NCBI GenBank assembly: GCA_030655135.1
Contig: JAURWC010000009.1
Span: 1 to 64,000 of the forward strand
DNA length: 64,000 bases
Reading direction: 5' to 3'
Source: Hyphomicrobiaceae bacterium
GTDB taxonomy: Bacteria > Pseudomonadota > Alphaproteobacteria > Rhizobiales > Hyphomicrobiaceae
Both the position numbers and the translations under genes were made by a program. Each line of letters opens with the position of its first letter. Within the stretch, counting starts at the first letter, position 1. This document shows, one piece after another, positions 35,854 to 43,068 of the stretch. The notes under the pieces are model-generated. The model was not told where the DNA came from. It searched no databases and worked only from the letters and a program-made list of their open reading frames with translations.

Positions 35854-36705
35854 CTAACGCAATTGGCTATCACCCTGGGCAGAGGACCCGGCCGCACTGA
35901 TCTCCGTGACGAACTTTTGCCGGAGTGCGCGGCCGAAGTCGTTGTAGCCTTGTGCCGTCATCAAGAATGTGCCGGGACCGCCTATGACATGGTCCTTGAA
36001 CCAGGCATCCAACGTTGTGACCTCCTGATCCGGCCTTTGTGGCAACTCCCTCAGACCGTAGCCTGGTGCCCGGTACGCGCCAGATCCGACAACATCATTT
36101 TCGCCGGGCACGATGATGGGCAGGCCATTGATTGTCGCTCCCAAGGCCAGGACGCGATCGCGTTCGGCATGGAGACCATCGATATCCGTGCAATTGTCGA
36201 CACCATCTCCCGACACATCCACGACCAACCGTTGTGCCTTGATGGGAATGGCCGGGATAACGCTGACCGAAATCGTTCGCAGCATGCGAGCCATGCAAGT
36301 GAATTCTCCACCTTCGTGCGGCAGGTTGCGCAGGAGCTTGGCGACAGCAGCGGCATCGGCCCCAGATGCGATGCGCTGCCAGCCTATGACCTGACGCGCA
36401 TTATCGGACCACGCTACCATCGAAAAGAGGATGCCCCCGTAGGGCCCGCTTGTCACGCTGGCAAGGACGCTCGGATCTTCCAGGGCCTGGGCGATGCCCT
36501 CCATCTGCAAACGGTATCGAGCTTCGTCAACGGACTGTGACACGTCGACGGCGACGATAAGCGCCGTGTCGACCATGTCGGCGGCCCCAGATGAGGGAGA
36601 ATCCGCCTCGGTCGTCAAGCTAGCCCCGGCCAATATGCCCGCCATGCCAACCACCCGAACAATTGTAAACCGTGTTCGGCATCGCACGAGCATTCCGCGC
36701 ACCAT
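35854..36705 (-). CDS. DUF1194 (VWA-like) exported protein
   Basis: 283 residues from ATG 36705; the open frame continues to 36756, but those bases hold the upstream gene's terminator hairpin, so a start there is unlikely. The N-terminal signal or anchor region is about residues 12-35. The von Willebrand-A-like fold begins VDTALIVAVDVSQSVDEARY, with the metal-site DxSxS, and continues RLVVDVSGDGVDNC. This is DUF1194, common in alphaproteobacteria and of unknown role. It stands immediately downstream of the PQQ dehydrogenase in the same direction. Confidence 0.85.
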   Translation of the reverse strand: MVRGMLVRCRTRFTIVRVVGMAGILAGASLTTEADSPSSGAADMVDTALIVAVDVSQSVDEARYRLQMEGIAQALEDPSVLASVTSGPYGGILFSMVAWSDNARQVIGWQRIASGADAAAVAKLLRNLPHEGGEFTCMARMLRTISVSVIPAIPIKAQRLVVDVSGDGVDNCTDIDGLHAERDRVLALGATINGLPIIVPGENDVVGSGAYRAPGYGLRELPQRPDQEVTTLDAWFKDHVIGGPGTFLMTAQGYNDFGRALRQKFVTEISAAGSSAQGDSQLR

Positions 36706-36716
36706 GAGTGGACGAT

Positions 36717-36750
36717 AAAAAAGAGGCCCGAGCATTTCACTGCTCGGGCC
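36717..36750 (-). terminator. Rho-independent terminator of the PQQ dehydrogenase gene
   Basis: GGCCCGAGCA/TGCTCGGGCC (36725-36734 with 36741-36750) form a perfect 10-bp stem with a 6-base loop. On the minus strand it is followed by CTCTTTTTTAT. It begins 18 bases after the dehydrogenase stop, so the downstream DUF1194 gene is probably not in the same main transcript. Confidence 0.9.
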
Positions 36751-36767
36751 AAACAATTCAAGACCTA

Positions 36768-38579
36768 TCAGCGGGATGCCGTGGTGGTCTTGATTAGTTT
36801 GAACGTCCAGGTCATGGCACCTTGATTGAAGTGGGCAACGGTCTTTGCCACTTCACCACCCCAGAGCGGCACGGCGCCGCCCCAGCCGGACACAACCGAA
36901 ACGTACTGCTCCCCATCCTGCTCCCAGGTGACCGGCGAGCCAACGATGCCCGAGCCGGTGTTGAACGCCCAAAGCTCCTTGCCTGTCTTGGCGTCAACCG
37001 CTTTTAGCGTTCCCTCCGGCGTGCCGTAGAAGACTAGTCCACCTGCAGTCGTCAGCACGCCGCCCCAGAGCGGCGCCTTGTTCTTGATGCTCCAAACGAC
37101 CTTGCCCGTCTTGGGATCGAAGGCTTTCAGGGCACCAATGTGATCGTCGAAGATGGGTTTGATCGTGAAACCGGCGCCGAGGTAAGCCGCACCTTTCTTG
37201 TACGTAATCGGCTCATTCCACAGGTCCATGCCCCATTCGTTGGACGGAATATAGAACAGCTTGGTGTCGGGACTGTAGGCCATCGGCATCCAGTTCTTGC
37301 CGCCGAGGAAGCTCGGGACAACAAAAACGGCTTCACCCTTCTTGCCGTCGCTTGATTTGGCAGGATCGCCAGCACGGAACTTGTCGTCGAAGATCGGCCG
37401 GCCGTCCTTGTCGATGCCCTTGGCCCAGTTGATCTTCTCGACGAAAGGAGCCGCCGAGATGAACTTGCCGTTCTCGCGATCAAGCACATAGAAGAAGCCG
37501 TTGCGATCTGCTGTAGCGGCGACCTTCTTGCCGTCCATTTCGAACGATACGACTTCGTTGGTGCCGTCATAGTCCCAGCCATCATGTGGAGTCGTCTGAT
37601 AGCCCCACTTGATTTCGCCGGTTTCCGGGTCGATGGCGATGCGTGCGCAGCCCCACTTGTTGTCGCCGGGCCGGGTATGGCTATTCCATGGACCGGGATT
37701 GCCGACGCCCATGAAAATTGTCTTCGTATCAGGATCGTACGTCCCGCCAAGCCACGGCGCGCCGCCACCCGTCTTCCACATGTCGCCAGGCCAGCTCTCG
37801 TTGACCTTGCCGGTCATCGTCGATTCTTTACCGTTCAATGTGCCAACGTTGCCTTCAATCGTTGGGCGGGTCCAAACGAGGTCGCCATTGTCGACTTTGC
37901 GTGCTTCGACGCGCCCGACAATCCCGAACTCGCTGCCCGACACACCGGTTACAATCAACGGTCCATGCGCCTTTGATGGGACGATCAGAGGCGCTGCCGT
38001 TGCGGTGTGGCCGGCGGTCGGATCGTCAATCTCTTTCGACCAGACAACTTTGCCTGTCTTCTTGTCGAGAGCGACGACCTTGGCGTCCAGGGTCATGAAG
38101 TAAACTTTGTCACCGAACAGCGCGGCACCGCGGTTAATGACGTCGCAACATGTCAGAAGCCCCTCCGGCAGCCGCGCAGCGTATTCCCAAAGCTTCGCGC
38201 CGGTCTTCACGTCGATCGCGAACATGCGGCTGTACGAGCCGGTGACGTACATGACGCCGTCATCGACGAGCGGTTGCGTTTCCTGCCCGCGCATCTTTTC
38301 GCCGCCGAACGAGAACGCCCAGGCCGGAACCAGGCGAGAGACGTTCTCGCTTGTGATTTCCTTCAACGGGCTGAAGCGCTGAGCATGCCACCCGAGACCA
38401 TTCATCAGAACGTTATCAGTGCTGTTAGCATCCTTGGCGAGATCGTCGATCGTGACGTCGCCCGCCATGGCGCTTTGGGTAGTCAAGACGGAGATCGCGA
38501 GAGCACTGGCTCCGAGCATCGCTCTCCAACATCTTGCGGAACGGCTTTCCGGTCTACGGATTGCATCCACGCTCGGCAT
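36768..38579 (-). CDS. PQQ-dependent alcohol dehydrogenase, lanthanide type (XoxF/ExaF-like)
   Basis: 603 residues from ATG 38579, chosen because GGGAGG lies seven bases upstream; an in-frame ATG at 38609 lacks this. A signal peptide ends near QSAMAGD. The eight-bladed propeller shows the vicinal disulfide CC at 144-145 ([11 protein letters not shown]). Metal and catalytic residues by alignment from memory are E217 (SGSEFG), N294 (GNPGPWN) and D336. D338, two residues after the catalytic Asp ([11 protein letters not shown]), is the extra ligand typical of lanthanide-dependent enzymes; calcium enzymes have Ala or Ser there. No mxaI or mxaG is adjacent. Substrate probably short alcohols. A sigma-54 promoter precedes it (38643-38657). 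Confidence 0.92.
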   Translation of the reverse strand: MPSVDAIRRPESRSARCWRAMLGASALAISVLTTQSAMAGDVTIDDLAKDANSTDNVLMNGLGWHAQRFSPLKEITSENVSRLVPAWAFSFGGEKMRGQETQPLVDDGVMYVTGSYSRMFAIDVKTGAKLWEYAARLPEGLLTCCDVINRGAALFGDKVYFMTLDAKVVALDKKTGKVVWSKEIDDPTAGHTATAAPLIVPSKAHGPLIVTGVSGSEFGIVGRVEARKVDNGDLVWTRPTIEGNVGTLNGKESTMTGKVNESWPGDMWKTGGGAPWLGGTYDPDTKTIFMGVGNPGPWNSHTRPGDNKWGCARIAIDPETGEIKWGYQTTPHDGWDYDGTNEVVSFEMDGKKVAATADRNGFFYVLDRENGKFISAAPFVEKINWAKGIDKDGRPIFDDKFRAGDPAKSSDGKKGEAVFVVPSFLGGKNWMPMAYSPDTKLFYIPSNEWGMDLWNEPITYKKGAAYLGAGFTIKPIFDDHIGALKAFDPKTGKVVWSIKNKAPLWGGVLTTAGGLVFYGTPEGTLKAVDAKTGKELWAFNTGSGIVGSPVTWEQDGEQYVSVVSGWGGAVPLWGGEVAKTVAHFNQGAMTWTFKLIKTTTASR

Positions 38580-38642
38580 GCGTTGTCCTCCCTGATTTGG
38601 CTTGCGCACGAGTTGAAGTGCAGCGCGCAGGGAATTATTCCC

Positions 38643-38657
38643 GCAACGTCCGTGCCA
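38643..38657 (-). promoter_or_regulatory. Sigma-54 (-24/-12) promoter of the PQQ alcohol dehydrogenase
   Basis: On the minus strand the bases read TGGCACGGACGTTGC followed by G: the consensus TGGCACG-N4-TTGC exactly. Transcription should start about 12 bases beyond the GC, near 38631, leaving a leader of about 50 bases before ATG 38579. The arrangement is identical to the promoter at 41290-41304. Confidence 0.88.
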
Positions 38658-38712
38658 CTCACGCCGCCTTTGAAAAGGCTCACTTATCGATCTGTCGGAC
38701 GACGCCTTTGTT

Positions 38713-38745
38713 CACATTTCGAGCAGCGCTCTTGGTCGAAATGTG
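38713..38745. promoter_or_regulatory. Inverted repeat upstream of the sigma-54 promoter, candidate enhancer site
   Basis: CACATTTCGA (38713-38722) and TCGAAATGTG (38736-38745) are perfect 10-base inverted arms with a 13-base spacer. The centre lies about 97 bases upstream of the predicted start of transcription, a normal distance for a sigma-54 activator. The protein bound is probably the regulator encoded at 38817, by position only. Confidence 0.6.
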
Positions 38746-38816
38746 GATGCAGGCAACGGGTGCGTTGCAAAAAGTCCAATGGAGATTGGGAAATTTCGGC
38801 AAGGCTTGCGCTGGAC

Positions 38817-40802
38817 CTAGACGTCTGAGGAATCGAGCGCGCGATAGACAGTGTTGCGACAGACCCCGAGCCGGCGAGCCGTCTCGCTGATATTTCCGCC
38901 AGTTTCTTTATAGACGCTGAGTAGCTGGCCGCGTTGCAACTCGCGCAGCGAGTGCGGCCCAGAGGTTACCGCAGACGCCGCCGGGACAAGGAAACTGCCT
39001 ATCACGGTATCATCGATAACGTTCGCGCTGTCGGCGGCAGCCAGACTCAAGCGGGCAAGCATACCGCGCAGTTCACGGATGTTGCCGTTCCAGGGTTGCG
39101 CCGCCAGCGCGGCCAACGCCCGTTCGGTTATTTTGGTTGCTGAGCTGATGCGCTCCAAAAGGTGCCGCGCGATCTCGGCGAAATCCGCGCGTTCCGAAAG
39201 CGATGGCAACGTGACGTGCATCGTGTTCAACCGGTAGAGAAGATCCGGACGAAACTTGCGGCTGGTGACCGCTTGCCCAAGATCTACATTGGTTGCGGAA
39301 ACAAGCAGCACATCAACTTTGCGCGGCTGCCCGCCAACCGGTCGCACAGTGAAATCGTCCAAAAATCGCAACAGCACTGACTGCAGCGTGAACGGCATGT
39401 CCCCGATTTCATCCAGGAACAGCGTTCCTCCGTCGGCTTCCCTCGCAAGACCTTGGGCTCCCCCACGCCGTGCACCGGTGAAGGACCCATCCGCATAGCC
39501 GAATAGCTCGGCTTCGACGAGCGTCTCGGGCAAGGCAGAGCAATTGACCGGCACAAATGCGCCTTTGCGGCCGCTGCTCGTATGCGCATAACGCGCCAGC
39601 ATCTCCTTGCCGGTCCCCGTCTGCCCGCAAATCAAAACAGGCATGTGCAACCGCGCTGCTGAGGCGACGTTCTTGCAAACCTGCTTTACTTTGGCATCGG
39701 CCGCGACGAATGGCACCGCAACAGACGCATCTGCTAGCGAAACGACGGCCGCCGATCCCGCGCGAACGGGGCTTGTGACGTTAGAGCGACGGTTCTCGAG
39801 GGGTATGGATACGCCTGCTTCCGAAAAACCATGTGGCGCTTCATCCCGCGCAATCCGCGGCCGCTTGCTGACGGGCTGAGGAGGAGATCGGTACGACGTC
39901 GGAAACACGATGATGGCGCCTAGCTCGTCTTCGCCCTCCTGCACCAGCACCGTGCGCATGTTGATCACCCGCCTGCCGAGGTCGTCGGGCCATTGATTGA
40001 ACGGCAGGGAACGCAAAAACGAAAGATCGTCTGTCTCCGATTGGGAGAGGTGCTTCGCAAATTTTCGTAAGGCGTTGGGAGAAGCTTGAACAATACCGCC
40101 CCGGCGATCGATTGCCAGGAGGTCGTGGCTGGCCCATTTGCGTTGCTTTTCCTGGAAGCAAGTCATCAGACGGTCATGCTGCTGTTTGATCGTCTGCGAA
40201 ATCAAACCCTCCATATGACCCGCAATCGAAACAGCCAGGGCAAGGCTTTGCGAACTGAATGTCTTTGGCGGGCCGGAGATATCGATGACGCCAAGCAATT
40301 CATGATCGATCGGGTGAAAGATCGGCGCGGCCGCGCACGTCCATTGCTGAACGCGTTCGCAGAAATGTTCGGCAGCGTGAATTTGGACCGGCAGCTTTGC
40401 TGCCAGCGCCGTGCCGATCGCGTTGGTGCCGATCTTGTCCTCAGTCCAGCAGCCGCCATCCTGCAGATGGACTTCGCGACCCTCCTCGATCGTCCGGCGG
40501 TCACCCAGGGTTTCGATGATGTGCCCCGACCCATCGGTCAGAATAAGCATCGAGGACGCATCGCCCAAGATGTGCGCTGCGCGTTCCATTGCCTGACGTG
40601 CGGAAGCAGAAAGCAAGGCACTGTCGGCACGTCGCCTGTATAGCTCTGCCTCCGACAGCACGGGAGCAGCTTTACGGGAAACATCGATGTTGAAATTCTT
40701 GCTGCGTTGCCAGGAACCAGCAACGGCGGATCGAACCGCCTTCGGTTCATCACCGTCGTCCACAAAGCGCACCCAGGCAGCCCGAATGTCGCGTTCGTTC
40801 AT
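38817..40802 (-). CDS. Sigma-54-dependent activator, AcoR/MimR type
   Basis: 661 residues. A GAF sensor is about 60-220 (EDKIGTNAIGTALAAKLPVQ, then CAAAPIFHP), with a PAS-like stretch about 225-300. The AAA+ domain is about 360-590 with Walker A GQTGTGKE (393-400) and Walker B GGTLFLDEIGD (459-467). The sigma-54-contact loop reads GSFTGA (439-444) where most family members have GAFTGA. The Fis-type helix-turn-helix is at the end (GNISETARRLGVCRNTVYRA). It lies between the two sigma-54 promoters in this region and matches the MimR/AcoR activators that switch on propane-type monooxygenase operons. Confidence 0.92.
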   Translation of the reverse strand: MNERDIRAAWVRFVDDGDEPKAVRSAVAGSWQRSKNFNIDVSRKAAPVLSEAELYRRRADSALLSASARQAMERAAHILGDASSMLILTDGSGHIIETLGDRRTIEEGREVHLQDGGCWTEDKIGTNAIGTALAAKLPVQIHAAEHFCERVQQWTCAAAPIFHPIDHELLGVIDISGPPKTFSSQSLALAVSIAGHMEGLISQTIKQQHDRLMTCFQEKQRKWASHDLLAIDRRGGIVQASPNALRKFAKHLSQSETDDLSFLRSLPFNQWPDDLGRRVINMRTVLVQEGEDELGAIIVFPTSYRSPPQPVSKRPRIARDEAPHGFSEAGVSIPLENRRSNVTSPVRAGSAAVVSLADASVAVPFVAADAKVKQVCKNVASAARLHMPVLICGQTGTGKEMLARYAHTSSGRKGAFVPVNCSALPETLVEAELFGYADGSFTGARRGGAQGLAREADGGTLFLDEIGDMPFTLQSVLLRFLDDFTVRPVGGQPRKVDVLLVSATNVDLGQAVTSRKFRPDLLYRLNTMHVTLPSLSERADFAEIARHLLERISSATKITERALAALAAQPWNGNIRELRGMLARLSLAAADSANVIDDTVIGSFLVPAASAVTSGPHSLRELQRGQLLSVYKETGGNISETARRLGVCRNTVYRALDSSDV

Positions 40803-41363
40803 CAGTCGTCCCTACCCCGAACAAACGTTCCTGTGCGGAGTGTATAGACGTTTCCTGTTACGCATTCAATATCTCTGAGATTATCGCGAGCGTTTCAACG
40901 CGCTATTCAATACACGTCACAAAACTTTTTATCGCGCCGTCTCGCAGTCAAGAGATCTGTTTGTGCAACATTAGGCGCGCGGAAAATTCTATTGAGCATG
41001 ACCAGCGTCGTCGGCGTCTCCCTGCGGGTTTTATCTCCAGTTTGTGCGGTGCATCGTTCGCGTGACGGATACGTTCGCTGCAAAAAATCCCCAGTTGTCA
41101 GCGGCTCGCGCCACAAACTTGCTGACAAAACATTTCAATAAAGCGGCCTTTTGGGTTTCTGGCAGCATCAAAGTGCAATGCATCATTGTTGACAAATGCA
41201 ACACTTGTTGTCGAACGCGATAGCACAGCGAACAGGGTACGCATTCAGCTGTACGTCCATTTCATCGATATGTCCGCGAGTTAACGAACTGGCACGCCTG
41301 TTGCGATGACCATCTCAACCGATCCGACAAAGGACCGGACTAGGGGATGGAAAGGTCACACGC
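40803..41363. promoter_or_regulatory. Control region of the monooxygenase operon
   Basis: 561 bases with no gene, more AT-rich than its surroundings. It holds a sigma-54 promoter at 41290-41304 and an inverted repeat TTGTCAGC (41095-41102) with GCTGACAA (41121-41128), about 200 bases upstream of the expected transcription start. A repeated TTGTTGAC/TTGTTGTC pair is at 41186-41193 and 41205-41212. The last two are candidate activator sites. The region must also contain the regulator gene's own promoter. Confidence 0.7.
41290..41304 (+). promoter_or_regulatory. Sigma-54 (-24/-12) promoter of the monooxygenase operon
   Basis: TGGCACGCCTGTTGC followed by G matches TGGCACG-N4-TTGC at every fixed position. 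The predicted start of transcription is about 41316, 48 bases before the alcohol dehydrogenase ATG (41364). Confidence 0.9.
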
Positions 41364-42407
41364 ATGAAGGCGGCGGTACTGCATCGCTATGACGAAAAGC
41401 TCTCGGGTCCGGAGTTCGTCACTTACCAGGATATCGAGGATCCCAAGATCCAAACGCCGACCGATGTCATCGTGCGCATTGGTGGCGCCGGCGTCTGTCG
41501 TACTGATCTCCATATCGTCGAGGGCATCTGGCGCGAAAAGTCCAACGTCGCCTTGCCCTACATCATGGGTCACGAGAACGCTGGTTGGGTCGAAGCCGTC
41601 GGCTCCGGCGTCGAAGGCGTAAAAATCGGCGACCCAATTATCTGCCACCCGCTCGTGACGAGTGGACACTGCCTCGCCTGTCGCCGCGGCAACGACATGC
41701 ATGCCGACGGCAGCAGCTTTCCGGGCATCAATGCCAACGGCGGCTACGCGCAGTACCTAAAAACAACGCAACGGTCTTTGATCAAGCTGCCGAAGACGTT
41801 GGCGCCGAAGGATGTCGCGCCATACACCGATGCAGGATTGACGGCATACCGCGCTGCGAAGAAGGCCTCGCGCCACCTGTTGCCAGGGCAGTTCGCCGTC
41901 GTCATCGGCTGTGGCGGGCTCGGCCACATCGGCATTCAGGTGTTGAAGGCGCTGTGTGCGGCGACTGTTATCGCTGTCGACCGGTCGCTGGGCTCGTTGG
42001 ACTTGGCGCGTGCCTGCGGCGCCGACCTTGTTGTGAAGGCCGACGGCAATGAGGTGGAATCCATCAAGGAGTTGACGGGCGGCCACGGCGCGGAAGCCGT
42101 CATCGACTTCGTCGGCGAAGGCGATGCGGTTGCCAACGGCATCGCCGCAACCCGTAACGATGGCTTCTATTACATCGTCGGCTACGGCGGCAAAGTCGAA
42201 ATACCGACGCTGGATATGATCGCCTCCGAAAAGACGATCGTCGGCAATCTCGTCGGCACCTACGCCGAACTCGTCGAGCTGATGGCGCTTGCCGACAGCG
42301 GCCGCGTCAACCTCAAGACAAAGGAATACCGGCTGAGCAAGGCCAATCAGGCTCTGCTCGACCTGCATCACGGCAAGGTACACGGCCGCGCGGTGCTCAT
42401 TCCGTGA
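41364..42407 (+). CDS. Zinc-type NAD(P)-dependent alcohol dehydrogenase
   Basis: 347 residues, medium-chain dehydrogenase/reductase. Catalytic zinc set: C45 (GVCRTDLH) and H70-E71 (IMGHENAGW). The NAD site is VVIGCGGLGHIGIQ, about 175-188, with an Asp at the end of the next strand (AVDRS) favouring NAD. The structural zinc loop is degenerate: C103 and C106 remain, while the third and fourth cysteines are missing. As first gene after the sigma-54 promoter it should oxidise the alcohol formed by the monooxygenase, as the alcohol dehydrogenase genes of Prm/Mim clusters do. Overlaps the next gene by four bases (GTGA). Confidence 0.92.
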   Translation: MKAAVLHRYDEKLSGPEFVTYQDIEDPKIQTPTDVIVRIGGAGVCRTDLHIVEGIWREKSNVALPYIMGHENAGWVEAVGSGVEGVKIGDPIICHPLVTSGHCLACRRGNDMHADGSSFPGINANGGYAQYLKTTQRSLIKLPKTLAPKDVAPYTDAGLTAYRAAKKASRHLLPGQFAVVIGCGGLGHIGIQVLKALCAATVIAVDRSLGSLDLARACGADLVVKADGNEVESIKELTGGHGAEAVIDFVGEGDAVANGIAATRNDGFYYIVGYGGKVEIPTLDMIASEKTIVGNLVGTYAELVELMALADSGRVNLKTKEYRLSKANQALLDLHHGKVHGRAVLIP

Positions 42408-42814
42408 TCGCGCAGCAAGACAATCACCGCAATGGGCGCGACATGTTCGATGCGCGGGATCTTTGGTCGAAACTGGCAAGGAGTAGTGTCGTGGGCACGC
42501 CCGAAGGCAGAGACCACATGCTGAAACGCCACGACATCGTGGTGCGGATCATTGAAGCGAACTCCCGCCGCCTGCGGCTCGACAATGAAATCAACGGCCT
42601 CGATATCGAACGCCGCATCGTGGAGCGCGATCAGAAGGACGCGTCCGCCGATCCGGGCATCAGCGGACGCCTCGTGGCGATCGAAGCCAAGCTCGCCGAA
42701 CTTCGCGAAGAGAGCAGCAAGCTCGACGCAACGCGCGCATGGCTCGAAGAATCGCTGGCCGAATTCGACGGCGGGTCACCGGCCGGCAGCGGCACGGCGG
42801 CGGGCAGGGCATAG
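42404..42814 (+). CDS. Coiled-coil protein of the monooxygenase operon, unknown function
   Basis: 136 residues from GTG 42404, which overlaps the dehydrogenase stop; ATG 42443 is the alternative. It is charged and helical, with heptad-like stretches VRIIEANSRRLRLDNEING and KLAELREESSKLDATRAWLE, and no cysteine or signal. I do not recognise a family. Its place between the dehydrogenase and the hydroxylase genes suggests an assembly or regulatory part of the system. Confidence 0.65.
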   Translation: MIAQQDNHRNGRDMFDARDLWSKLARSSVVGTPEGRDHMLKRHDIVVRIIEANSRRLRLDNEINGLDIERRIVERDQKDASADPGISGRLVAIEAKLAELREESSKLDATRAWLEESLAEFDGGSPAGSGTAAGRA

Positions 42815-42827
42815 GAGGTTCATCACC

Positions 42828-43016
42828 ATGATCGAAGCACAGGCAGCTCAACCTCAGCCCAACGAAGAAGACCGTGCGAAGGATGGCTTCTTCCTGGAAG
42901 TGGGAGAGGTGGCCGAGCGCATGATTGCGGCGCACGGCAAGGATTTCGCGACGGGTGTCCTCATTCTGGCAGCGCGCTTCGTTGCCGAGGGCAAGCCGTT
43001 GGTGAGACCGAAGTGA
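42828..43016 (+). CDS. Small protein of the monooxygenase operon, unknown function
   Basis: 62 residues from ATG 42828 with a strong AGGAGG at 42814-42819. The acidic N-terminus is followed by GFFLEVGEVAERMIAAHGKD and a hydrophobic helix-like FATGVLILAARFVAEGK. No family recognised. It ends 52 bases before mimA. The good ribosome site and the operon position support it being real. Confidence 0.7.
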   Translation: MIEAQAAQPQPNEEDRAKDGFFLEVGEVAERMIAAHGKDFATGVLILAARFVAEGKPLVRPK

Positions 43017-43068
43017 GCTTCGGAATAATTCGGCAACTACGTACAGGATTTCAACGCAGGAGGTTGCA

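Noticed and set aside
36706-36756. Upstream start of the DUF1194 gene at 36756
   Set aside because: These bases contain the terminator hairpin of the preceding dehydrogenase gene, so the start at 36705 or later is preferred.
36768-38579. Calcium methanol dehydrogenase MxaF
   Set aside because: Asp338 follows the catalytic Asp336 by two residues, and neither the small subunit mxaI nor the cytochrome mxaG is next to it.
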